Shown here: in pieces, positions 12,301 to 24,300 of the stretch | Numbering within the stretch: the stretch's first letter is position 1 | Layout: the number at the start of each line of letters is the position of its first letter | Source of the DNA: Syngnathus acus | Lineage: Eukaryota > Chordata > Actinopteri > Syngnathiformes > Syngnathidae | Assembly: GCF_901709675.1 (NCBI RefSeq) | Contig: NC_051096.1 | Location: forward strand, 3,067,001 to 3,131,000 | DNA: 64,000 nucleotides | Direction of reading: 5' to 3' | Position numbers and translations under genes: made by a program | Notes under the pieces: generated by a model | Database searches by the model: none | What the model was told of the DNA's origin: nothing | Seen by the model: only the letters and a program-made list of their open reading frames with translations

Positions 12301-15300
12301 CTTGTGTGAAATTCCCTTTTTGTCACCTTCTAATCCCTTTTTTGCAGTCCGCATGTCTTTACACGTGCACCGGCAATCGAATTCTGATTTATTTTGTATT
12401 TTTTTTTGCACGCTACAACAGTTCAGTTATTTCGTCTCCTCATTATTCTTGTCCGTGTGTGTGTTCCAGCCCAGAGAGAAGGGCCGCATGAGATTCCATC
12501 GGCTGCAGAATGTCCAAATAGCTCTGGACTTCCTAAAGCAAAGACAAGTACGTTGTCTTCTCCTCCTCGCGTCTTTAAGCGGTTTTTTTCTTTTTCTTTT
12601 TTTTTTTTTTAATGACGGCCGCTCTCCTGCTTCCAGGTCAAACTTGTCAACATCCGAAATGATGACATCACCGACGGGAACCCCAAACTCACACTGGGTC
12701 TCATCTGGACCATCATCCTCCACTTCCAGGTCTGTTCCAGCTCTTCCTTCCTGTTCCTGCGCAATTTATTAGCTGGTGCTTCATGATGGCTAATTTTTTC
12801 ATCATAATGGTAATTTATGATTTTGTGATAAATTGTCACGGCGCATTAAATATAACAGAAGTGTACTTTTGCATACCACAAGAGGGAGCCGGCATTCCCC
12901 TGGTGGTTGTAGTCAGGTCCCGAAGCTCCTCAACGGCCTCACTGTCCAGATATTAAAATCGTGAAGGTGACTGCCGGGTTGCTGCAGAAACGCGCTGGCA
13001 AAGCAGCGGCATGGCCGTGACTCAGCACGTCTATGTGTGTGTGTATGTGTGTGTGTGGAGGGAGGCCAGCTTGTGGCTTGGACCTTACTTGACATTCCGA
13101 TCATGGAAAGTACGAACAGTACTTGTGTGAGCTAATTATAAAAAAACATGTGGGTCATAGCTGACGCTTGTCGTATTCCACTTAAGAATCAGGTTCAAAA
13201 AAATGAGGACACCTCTGTGATGCTTTTGGTGCTTTTCGACGGGTTTGTTTTTATTCAACGTGGCCAAAAAATGTCACGGCGGCACTGCTAATCCTCTTAG
13301 TGATGCAACGTGTCACGTGTTGAATGTTACTGTTTCATGCTAGCACGGAGGCTGTCAACGTAGCGATCGGCTCCAGCGTGTGGATGGTTAACAAGCGAGA
13401 GAGCAGCAACAAGGAAGTGGAAAAGGAGGAGGAGGAGGAGAGTCGTGTGAGTGAGCAAGAGGGAGGGAGGGTTGCTTTCTATGTGAGAAAGTGACAGAGG
13501 AGGAGGAGAGAGCGAGAATGGAAGCTGCAGCGGCAGCCGGGAGATAAAAAAGCTTTTCCTCTGCTGACGAGCGAGCGAGCGAGGGAGGGAGGGAGAAAGC
13601 AGGCAGACGTCGTGAACCGGGCGAGGGGGAGGCCGAGAAGCTGTGACACCGTCGCTCGTCTCGAGGAGGAGACGCCCTGTCAACCGAGTTGCTGAACATC
13701 AGACCTTAGCGTCAACTGATGATCTCAGGAGCAAGGGGGGGGATCTGCTAGCGGAGCTAAAGCTCCCCTCCGTGGGGGCAAGGACCGATCGAGGCTGGTG
13801 GTCCTTGCGCAAACTCTGGATTTGTTGTGCCGTCCGTCGCACTGCGCCACCTGATGGAGGCTCGAGCTGGCACGCTGACAAAAGCTTTACGGCCGGCTGG
13901 CATCAATGAATGAAACTCCTCGACGTGGCTGACGTCAGTCTCGAGATCGAAGAAGAAGTCGGCCACGCTCACTCGTTCCTCCTCAGCTGGCGTCGACCGG
14001 GAAACAACGTGCAAGCAGAAAGGATTTCCACATGATGCCATGCCTGCCGGGAATTAGTCGGCGCTATGTTTTGAAGTCTGCAAGACCAGCAGCTCACGCC
14101 GACGCCAACCGGCCAGCAATCTGCGAGACGATTGGCCGAGCCCGGCAGCATCCCGTCTTTGCATTGGTCGGCCACGCTCGGTGTGTTTCCCTCGCAACCA
14201 ATCGGGACGCCGCGCACGGCTCGGAAAGCGCAGCTTTCATTCACTACACGGAACATCCACCGCATCTCCTTTTAACACCTCCTCCGGATCGGAACCCCAC
14301 CGGGGATGACCTGTCACTCACTCAAAGCCACGCGGATTTTCCTGCTTCTGGTGTGCCCCCGCGTCCTTGAACGCTCACAGAAGTCTTCCGGATATTAAAA
14401 AAAAAAAAAAAAATAGGGCAGGTGCTATGTGTGTGCTGATTCTCTGACTGCGGCTTGAGAGTGCAGGCACTCTCACAAGATGACCACGTAAGATGCGGCA
14501 GGGTGGGGGTGAAGCGGCCACTGAATCATTTATCGGCTGAGGAAGGTTCCATCTCGGAGCGCGCATCCATATTGTTTGTCAGCTCCTATATGCTTTCCCA
14601 TTCGGGACTCAAGACGAGAAGATGGGGAACTCCATGGGTTGCGTCAGGCCTCCGCCAGACTCTGAACTTGTCGGAGAGCCTCCGCTGTCATCCAAGAAGC
14701 GATTACGTTTCAGGCGGAGGCGCAAGGGACGCAAAAACAGGAAAGTCGATGTCCAAGATGCCGTCGAGACGAAGCCTTCTTTTCAAGGAACTTCGGACTC
14801 TCCTCTAACGTCGGAACATTCCAGGATGCTTTCGCCCGTATCTGCGTATTCTCCCACCGTCAACCTTCCCCAAGCTCAGCGTAGTCCAAAACTCAGTCCG
14901 GGCTGGAGAGGAATTTTCTGCCTCCCCGGCGAGGAAGACGCCGCCAGTGCCATCGTGGACGTCTCCAGCATCCCCGGCCAAACCGCCGCCACCGCGGTGA
15001 GTCCGGCCGGTAGCGCCACCCCGGGAGGGGGGAGGCTCTGCCGCGTTCGAGAGAAAGTCCACGGCGTCCTGGAGAAACCTTCTGTGCTTGAAGAAGAGAA
15101 AGCAAACAAGAGGACGCTGCCTGAAAGGATTCAACGACGGCAAGTCGAGACGATGCCTTCTTCGGGAGAGCACAACGGCGTGGTCCACATCCGAGAGGTG
15201 GATGGGAAGCTCTGCGTGGTGCAGACGGTGTACCCCAGCGATTACGGCTCTCCGGCATGGAGGGCCCAAAGTGACCGTGAAGTGGAGGTCCACAAAGAGG

Positions 15301-18300
15301 CTCCTGCTCCTTTCCCGGTTGCAGGACCTATTCTCAAAGTCCACCTGTCGGAGGACGAAGGAGACACGCAAGAGGAGGCCTTCGACCAAATATGGATGGC
15401 GGACAACATGGCCGCCGCCGAAGGACTTAGCTTAGACACGCCGAGTCGAGCGCAGGAGAGATACTCTCTCTTGGAGTCGGGCTACGCCAGCGACCTCCCG
15501 CTGACCTCGCCAGAAACGGCCGTCACCACTCCCAGCCGGGGGGACTGGCAGATGTTGCTAAGCGCTAGCTCGGCGGAAAGACTGGACGCGGCGGCGGCGG
15601 AGACGGCGCTGCAGCAACGGGCTGCCGCTAGACAACTGCCGCAGGTCAGCCCAGATCTCAAAAACTGGTTCTTGAAGGAACCAGCAGGAGTTCTCCTCCT
15701 AATTCGGATTTATTTAAGCATTTTTTTTTCAGGCATGTGAGTGGGCGACTGTTGGTGCCTCCAACATGTCGCTGTCATTGGGCTTCTAATGATGCCTTGT
15801 TATCAGGCACAGTGGCCTTGTGTTTCCTGCCTCTGTCCCAAGAGTCTAATCAAGGCGGCACAGAGCAGCTTGCCTTTTTTTTACTTCCTTGCTCTTTATT
15901 TGCGTTTGGATTGAAATGACTGTTAGGAGCCCATAAATATTCATTCGAAGCTTCTCTGCCGCCATCAGGGCGATGCAGAAATGTGCTGCATAGCTGCCAG
16001 GTTGATGCTAGGTGCACTTTGCTGAGTCACTGCTGTGTCTGCACACATTTCAATTCAGTTCTCTTGATCTGGTGTGGCCTTGGAATGATGATGAGGGTGA
16101 AATGAAATTGCGTCGGCACGCTAAGCTCAACTCGTTGACTTTGAGAGTCATGGCCGCCATGAGCCGTTGGAATAATCCATTTGAGTTGGCTAAATAGTGA
16201 AGTCTGTTCCCATGGCAACCACACACAGGATATTTTACTGAAGGTTCCAGGTTCTAACAAAATGGTCGGGCTGATTTTGGGAGGCGTTTCCGTTTGTATT
16301 CCGACGCAGATTTCCGAGATTTACGTGTGCGGCGAGTCGGGCGACCTCACCGCCAAGGAGAAGCTGCTGCTATGGAGCCAGAAGGCCACCGAAGGCTACC
16401 CGGGCCTCCGCTGTGTCAACTTCACCTCGTCGTGGAGCGACGGACGCATGTTCAACGCTCTGCTGCACAGATACAGGTTAGTGTACACAATTGGGAATCG
16501 CAGCTGCCGGCTTTGCCTCTCAATTTTTTTAAAATTTAAATTATCCTCCCTAAAAAGACCCGACCTGATCAATATGGAGGCGGTGGCACAGCAGAGCAAC
16601 CGTGAGAACCTCGAGCAGGCCTTTGAGATTGCCGAGTCGCTAGGGGTGACCAGACTGCTGGACGCCGAGGGTGAGGAAACATTTTACACTCCACGCTGGA
16701 CGGACTTTTATTAGCTGCCGTGACTTTTGACTTTGGAGGAGGAGCTCCTCAGTTACACAGTGAATTATCTATTATGTCGCAGTTCAAAGCTCAGATTTTT
16801 TTCTCTATTTTTCTATTAATGGATGAATATTTTTAAATTGTAATTATTTTAATAATATACAATACTCTTTTTTTTTTTCCAGACGTCGATGTTGCGTCCC
16901 CAGACGAGAAGTCTGTCATCACGTACGTCTCGTCCATCTATGACGCCTTCCCCAAAATCCCAGAGGGAGGCGAGGGCATTGTCGCACACGTATGACCCAA
17001 TCAATGTCATTTATTTGCCTTTTTGTCATACCGCCACGTCACTCAAATGTTCTTATTTTGAACATTTCAGGAAGTGGATCAGCGCTGGTCCGAGTATCAG
17101 TCCAAGTTCTTGTCTCTGCTCCAATGGAGCCGCCAGCAAACGGCCATCATGGCCAACAGGAACTTTCCACAGAACCCAGTAGAACTCAAGGTGAAGCCTT
17201 TTTTTTTTTTTTGTTTTTTTTTTCTTTCCTCAGCCAGTCACTGAAAGAAAGTCTCATGTTCCTGCAGGCACTTTACAACGAATACGTCCACTTTAAGGAG
17301 ACGGAGATTCCCGCTAAAGAGCTGGAAAAAAGTCACGTGGAACACCTCTATAAACTTCTGGAGGTAATTATTCGCCGCGCCGTTGTTATCGTAAACACAC
17401 AATGACCTCGTCACACTTGTGTGCGTCACTAGGTGTGGATGGAGTTTGGCCGCGTGAAGCTTCCTCAGGGCCTCCACCCCAACGACTTGGAGGAGGAGTG
17501 GGGCAAACTCATCCTGGAGATGCTGGAGAGGGAGAAGCTTCTCCGACCTGCAGTGGACAGGCACGTTTTCATTTTTCGTTCCTGCCCATCTTCACATAGC
17601 CTGAGTGCACATATGTATTGTACTGCCCTCTTGTGGCCAATATTGTAGTGATTTCAATATGTGCGTTCAGGCTTGAGTTGCTGCTCCAAAGAGCAAACAA
17701 ATTCCAGAACCTGGCCTTGGACTGCGAGGAGAAGCTCACCCTGGCGAAGAACACGCTACAAGCCGTGAGTACTGGCGTCTTTGACGTGACCTCCGATACG
17801 GTTTGACTGACGGCTCCCGTGCGGCGCAGGACATGTCGCGGGCGGAGAGCGGCGAGACGGCGCAGTGCGGGAGCGAGCTGGCCTGCTACCTGCAAGACTG
17901 CGAGGCGCTGACGGCACAAATGCAGCAGGAGCTCAAAGTTCTCCGGAGTGAAAAGTACTACCAAGTGGAGCAGCTCGCATTCAGGTAGGACCAAAGTGTT
18001 GAGGCACTTTTGCAATCTTGCATCTTATGACACTTTATTTATTCATTAGAAAGTCAAAATATTTTTAATGTAAATTGTTTATTTGGGTGTAATGACTAAA
18101 AAGAATCTCCATGTTGGCATGCAGATTGTCGTGCCTTGAAGAGGAGCTGGTGTCTCTTCGACTTCAGTGTTCCAGCCTGTACAGAAAAGGTCACTTTGCG
18201 GGGGGCGAGCTTCTCAGCCGGCGCGCCCCCGTCGAGGCCCCCGGGCTTTCTCTGGGCCAGACCCTGCTGGGGGCCGCCGGGGCCGCCCTGATCCGCCGCC

Positions 18301-21300
18301 CCATGGCACGTTCCCAGCTGGTGGCCATGTCGTCGTCCGAGGACGAGGGCGGCCTGAGGTTCATCTACGAGCTTCTGGGATGGGTGGAGGAGACGCAGGT
18401 ACGATCGGGCACGTGTTCGGACGCCCCTGAGGATGCCTAGCTTAACTTTTGTGGGTGCTTCAGGAGCTTCTGGAAGGAGCTGAATGGGGGGCGGACCTTC
18501 CTTCTGTGGAGAACAACCTGCAGGAACATAACAGTGTGCACACGGCCGTGGAGGAGCTGATGAGCGGACTGCAGGAGGCTCGCAGTTACGAGGTGCGTGC
18601 TCGCTTACACCAAAGAGATGTCAGCCCAGCAATACTGATGACGTCTTTGTGTCGTAGCCCAAAGTGTCGGTCAACTTCAGAAGCAACTACTCTGAGACGC
18701 TGGCTAAACTGGAGCAGCAGTACTGCAAACTACTGGTCAGCACACACACAGACACAAAACCTCTCACTCGCTTACACGCTAACGGCGTGCGGCGCGTTTT
18801 AGGAGCACTCGTCGTGGCGGCTCCGCAGCCTGGAGAGTCTTCATGCGCTGGTGCGCGACTGCACCGAGGAGCTGATCTGGCTGAACGAGCGCGAGGAGGA
18901 CGAGATCGCCTTCGACTGGAGCCACAACAACACCAACATGGACGCCAAGCAGGAGATGTACAGCGTAAGCCGGTTGAAAAATCATTGCTCTGCCATCTAG
19001 TGGTGAAGACTCTCAATTACAACTTTAGAATGAAGATTTTTATTTTCAAAAATGATTCGAGGGCCACTGACTGCTGACTATGCGTTCAGGAGTTGAGGCG
19101 CGAGCTGGACGAGAAACACGACGTGATGCGCTCCCTCCAGGAAACGGCGCTTCGCCTGTGTCAGGAAAACCATCCGGCCAAGCAGACTCTGGAGGTGAGC
19201 ACCAGCAGCTTCTTCATTTCCTTCTTAAGGAAAAAAATACATAAATATGTTTTTGCAGGCGTACAGCGCGGCGCTGCAGACGCAGTGGCAGTGGGTGGAC
19301 CAGCTTTGCGTGTGCGTGGAGCAACACCTGAAAGATAACACAGCCTACTTCCAGTTCATGAGCGACGCGCGCCACTCCGAGACGTACCTGAAGCAGCTTC
19401 AGGAGAGCATCAAGAGGCAGTACACCTGCGACAGGAACAGCCGCTTAAGCAGGCTGGAGGACCTACTACAGGATTCCATGGTACGCGTTTGCCAAACGTG
19501 GCAAAAGTTGGTTTTGGTCTCATTTTTTTTTATGCTTGTGCGGCTGCAGGAGGAGAAGGAGCAGCTGATCGAGCACCGGGGGAAGGTGGCCAGTCTGGTG
19601 GGCCGCGCCAAGACGCTGGTGCAACTGCGGCCCCGCTGCGCCGACACCCCTCTGCCGGCGGCCACGCCAGTCCGCGCCGTCTGCGACTATAAACAAATCG
19701 AGGTAGCCGCAAAGGCGACTTTTTTTTTTTCCCACCAGATCGCCACTGTAATCTCCTCCAACCTGCTCACTGAGATGACATTTGCTGTTTTATTGAGAAC
19801 GGTCACATGGTACACGAGCACAAATTCTCTTTTCTTCTCTCTCCATCCCCGCATCTTTTTCCTCTTTTCACTTCTTCCCATCCTCCCGTCCTTCTCCTCA
19901 CTCGCCCGTCGGCCCGCCAAGACAAACGTTCAGGTAGAGCGGCCGTCTTATTGATTGCTTCCGATTGGCTCCGCCTCCTCGCTCGCTCAAGTCACACCAG
20001 TCTTAAACAAACGCAATTTGCTTACTTGGCTAACGAAAACCTTGCGATGCTTTGCGCTCGGCCATGGTGTTTGATACGGGTCCTTTTGAAGAGCTTCAAA
20101 TTGCGCAATGTGCTCAAATTGTTTTTGGAAGTTGCGAATGGGCTTGTTTGGTGTACTTTCCCATCATCATCTCAACAAAACTCATTCAACCATTAGCGTT
20201 TGGGCTTTGATTTCCGTATGTGCATGTCATTTCATCACTGACACATTTGAGTTCTTTCAATCATCTTAACGCTAAAATTTCTTCCTCTCTCCCCCCCCCC
20301 CCCCCCCCGCATCGTCATTTTCACTCCCGTCTAATCACATCATGCTCCATCCCGGCCGTCGCCCTCCAGATCACCATCATCCGTGGCGAGGAATGCGTGC
20401 TGGAGGACAACGGCCAGCGCAGTAAGTGGAAAGTGATCAGCCCCACGGGCAACGAGGCCATGGTGCCGTCCGTCTGCTTCACCGTGCCGCCGCCCAACCA
20501 GGAGGCCATCGATGCCGCCGGCAGGTTGGACCGCACGCCGCCATCTTTTCTTTTTGAATGTTTGGGTAGTGAGAGCGCGGCGTGGTGGTGCTTGCAGGAC
20601 GGAGCAGTTGTACCAGCAGGTGATGTCTTTATGGCACCAGCTGCACATCAACATGAAGAGCGTGGTTTCCTGGCACTACCTCCTTAAAGACCTCGGCGCC
20701 GTCTCCGAGTGGAACCTTGACACGGTCAGTCGGGATCTGAGCGTTTTTTTTTTGCTTGCCACCTCAATTGGCCACAAAATATCCAAGTTTGGATGTCCTC
20801 AGGTCCGCAGCCAAACCCCGTCGGAGCGGCAGCAAGTCCTGGACCACCTGGACTCCCACCTATCGGACTTCCTGTCCGACAGTAGAGAGAGCTCGCTCTT
20901 CACGCCAGCCGAGCGACGCGAGCTGGAGGCGGACGTCCAGCAGGCGCAGCTGCGCTGCCGCGAACTGCTACTCAGCATGGAGAGCGGTGAGGGAGCGCGC
21001 CCCAAACCAAGGTCCCGAAGCTCCCTCATGGCTCACCCAAGATCACAATCTCTTGTGTGTCTTCAGAGGAGAAAGATGAGTCTGTGTCGCGCTCGTACAT
21101 GTCAGAGCTGCAGAACGTCACCTTGCGTCTCAAAGAGGCCGAGGAGAGGTTGATCGGCGCCATCCAGACGTCCGGCCGGCTCGCTGACGACAGCGCCGAC
21201 AACGGCGTCAGGATAGCCGAGCAGGAGGTCACCTGGAGTTTTATCAAGAAACAAATAATTTGAGAACATCTGCCTTCAAATACTGCTTCCTTTTTTCCAG

Positions 21301-24300
21301 GAAGTGGAGCATGAGCTGGACGCACTTCGCTCCAACCTGGGCGACGTGTCTCGGCGCTGCGTGGCCTTCTTGGAGGACAAGCCGGCGTCCTCGGGCGTCC
21401 CCGCCCTGCGCTCGGAACTCAACCGGGCCGTGGAGAAGATGGACAAGCTGCACCACCTCTCGTCCGTCTTTCTGCAAAAGTCAGTGTGCTCACGATTAAA
21501 CGGCAGTGTGGTAAAGTTCACGCCGGTAAAGAGACTTTTTTTTTTTTTTAATGTTCCTGTCCAGATTAAAAACGGTGGACGTGCTGATGCGCTGCCTGGA
21601 GGAGGCGGAGAGTCAGGTCAGGAAGTACGAGAGCAGGCTGAGCGAAGAGGACGTCATTCCTGCCGACGCGGCGGCCATCCAAAGTCTTCGAGATCAATTA
21701 GGGGTACAGTGGCTGAAAGGAACATATTTTAAATGCAAGTCAGCAACTTTGATTTCTTTCTCGGCAGAAGTGGCAATGCGAGCTGTCCGACCAAGAGGGC
21801 GTCTTTGAATCCCTTCAGTCGGACGTCCTCCGGGCCAAAGAGGCGGCGTCCCACCTCGCCGCCATCCACCCGGACCGCAGCTCCGAGTTGGAGCGCTACC
21901 AGGAACGAGCCGATCAAGCGGCGGAGCGGTGGAGCGGCGTGAAGAAGCAGATGGAAACGAGGTGAGCGGTGCCCGGAATTTCTACTAACGACCCAGGCTA
22001 CACTGAACTCATCTCAAGCATTTTGGGTGCAGGCGGGCGGAGCTGCAGGCCATCGCTTCGGTTCTGCAGCAGTACAGAGACGGCCACTCGGAGCTGACGA
22101 CGTGGATCCAGGAGACCACGCAGCGGCAGGAGAACACACCGGCCGGGACCACCGACAGCAAGGCGCTCTCCGAGGAACTGGCGCAGCAGACGGTCAGTTA
22201 TTATTTGCGCTTGTGATAATAGTGCCGATTACGTAACACTACGATGTCGTGAAACGTATTCTATAAATGTAATTTTAGGCTTTAGTAGCCGAGATTGAAG
22301 AGAACCAGACCAAACTAGACGATTGCCAAACTCACTCCAAACAGTACTGCACCTCAGTCAAGGTAAAGTGTGAAGACAAAAGAAATCAAGTTTTGCAACG
22401 CAAGAGAATAAAAGTTGCAATTGCTTTCTCTGCAGGACTACGAGCTTCAGCTGATGACTTTCAGAGCCTTCGTGGAGTCCATGCACAAATCGCCGGTGAA
22501 GAGGAGGAGGATGCACTCTTCCTCGGACGCCATCACTCAGGAGGTGCCTTCATCGGAAATGCGGGTTTGCGTATCAATACAGATCAGCAAGATTTATGAA
22601 TTTTTTTCTGGGCCAGTTCATGGACCTGCGCACACGCTACACGGCCTTGGTCACGTTGACGACGCAACACGTCAAATACATCAGCGACGCCCTCCGGCGA
22701 CTCGAAGAAGAAGAGGTCAATATTTGCTTGCATACTTTAGAACCATCTAAGTGAATCTTATGAGAGCGGTGGGTAGTAATTGTTGTTCCCACGCCTGCAG
22801 AAAGAAGTGGAGGAGGAGAAGCAGGCCAGGGTGGGTCAGGTGTCGGACCTGCTGGCTTGGATCGGAGGTCTTCAGGGACGGAGCGCCGGCCCCAACGCCG
22901 AGTCGTCACTCGCCGCGCAACAGGTCAACGTTCGATTCCATTAGCGTAGCACTGCAGACATGAATAATGCTACGTTAGCTTAGCGACAGAGCCAACCCTG
23001 CACATGAAATTCTAATATTAACCGTTTTTATTTCACGCAGGCCATCAGCGAGCAACTTGCCGCCAAGAAAGACGACGTGGCCGAAGCCATCCGAAGCACG
23101 CAGGTCTTTCTTCTCTCCAAACAAGCCACCAAGTACGTCCCATCACACGCACGCCACGTCCACTGTCGTCCATCGTTCGACCCTGTCGCCCCGCTCGTTC
23201 GCAGACTGTCTCCGGACGAGCGCGCCCACGTGGAGGCGCAGCTGGGCCAGCTGACGTCAACCTACCGTGACATGTGCGAGGCCTCCACGCAGCAGATGCA
23301 GCAGCTGGAGCAGCAACTGGCCAAGGAGGAGGAGAGGAAGGTGGGCGCAAAAGTCACTTTGAATCTCCACATCACTCACAAATGCGTGCATGTGGCGTGT
23401 TCACAATGTCACGTGTATGCAAAAGGTCACCTTGTTCATTTTGCCCACGCCTGCACTCGTGTCATTTAACTCCACCGCCAAGCTCATTTCATGAATTCAT
23501 GTTGTCATTCTCATCACAACCAATCACATCTGCCCATCTGCTGTTGTCATAACAACCCACACTAGTACAGGAGAGGTAAACCTGTACATAACTCTTTATG
23601 GGACCTAATACAGTGCCCTGTGGCTCTATTGCAAACTTACAAGTAGCATAAAAATAATGTTTGACATTGAGTACACTGGTACAAATCTGATTGTGTTGCT
23701 TTGCAAAAACAAAAACAAAAAAAAAACCACCATGAGCATGTTGTGTCCAGATCACGAGTGTCGAAGTGTGTCTGACTCGATGTCGTTTGTTCTAATGCAA
23801 TTCTCTAACCGTGTGTCACTCTTCAAAGCAGCATTTTGCTTGCCAACAACCACTAACCGCAAGCAACCACAAAGGAGAATTGTGGACGTCACCGGACGTT
23901 TAGCGTTCACCGTATTGTTAAATAGAACAAAAAAAAAAAAAAGGTCGGAATGGAGTGTGGCATGCACAACGCTAACATCAGCTTCTTACTCCGCGCCGCG
24001 CCGCATTCTACCCGTTAAGCGTGCCTTTCCACGAGCCGGTAAGTACTGCTCGCTTCTTTTCTTATGTTGCCTAAAGAAATGCTAAACTACTTTGCTTGTT
24101 TTCGTTCATGCGCTTATTTTGCGGGGAATTTTACTTTGGTAGTTTTAATGCCTGCTTAATATTATGTAAAATATATATATATTTTTTTTTACATACAATT
24201 TTAACTTCAATTTATTATGATTATAATTACAAGTAGTGTCATTGATTAGAAATTGTAGATGTTTGATTAGTCCTTAAAGCTACATACAGTAACGTAGCGC

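Noticed and set aside
13327-13699. Ser/Pro/Leu-rich minus-strand frames
   Set aside because: They are translations of a GGA/GA-rich tract on the plus strand and have no protein-like pattern.
14805-15389. 194-residue minus-strand frame inside the MGNSMGC exon
   Set aside because: It is a shadow of a GC-rich low-complexity plus-strand exon with no homology and no splice or promoter support.
23657-24085. 142-residue frame in the intron before the plectin repeats
   Set aside because: It crosses a poly(A) tract, resembles no MACF1 sequence, and exits the GTAAGT donor in the wrong phase for the exon at 24364.
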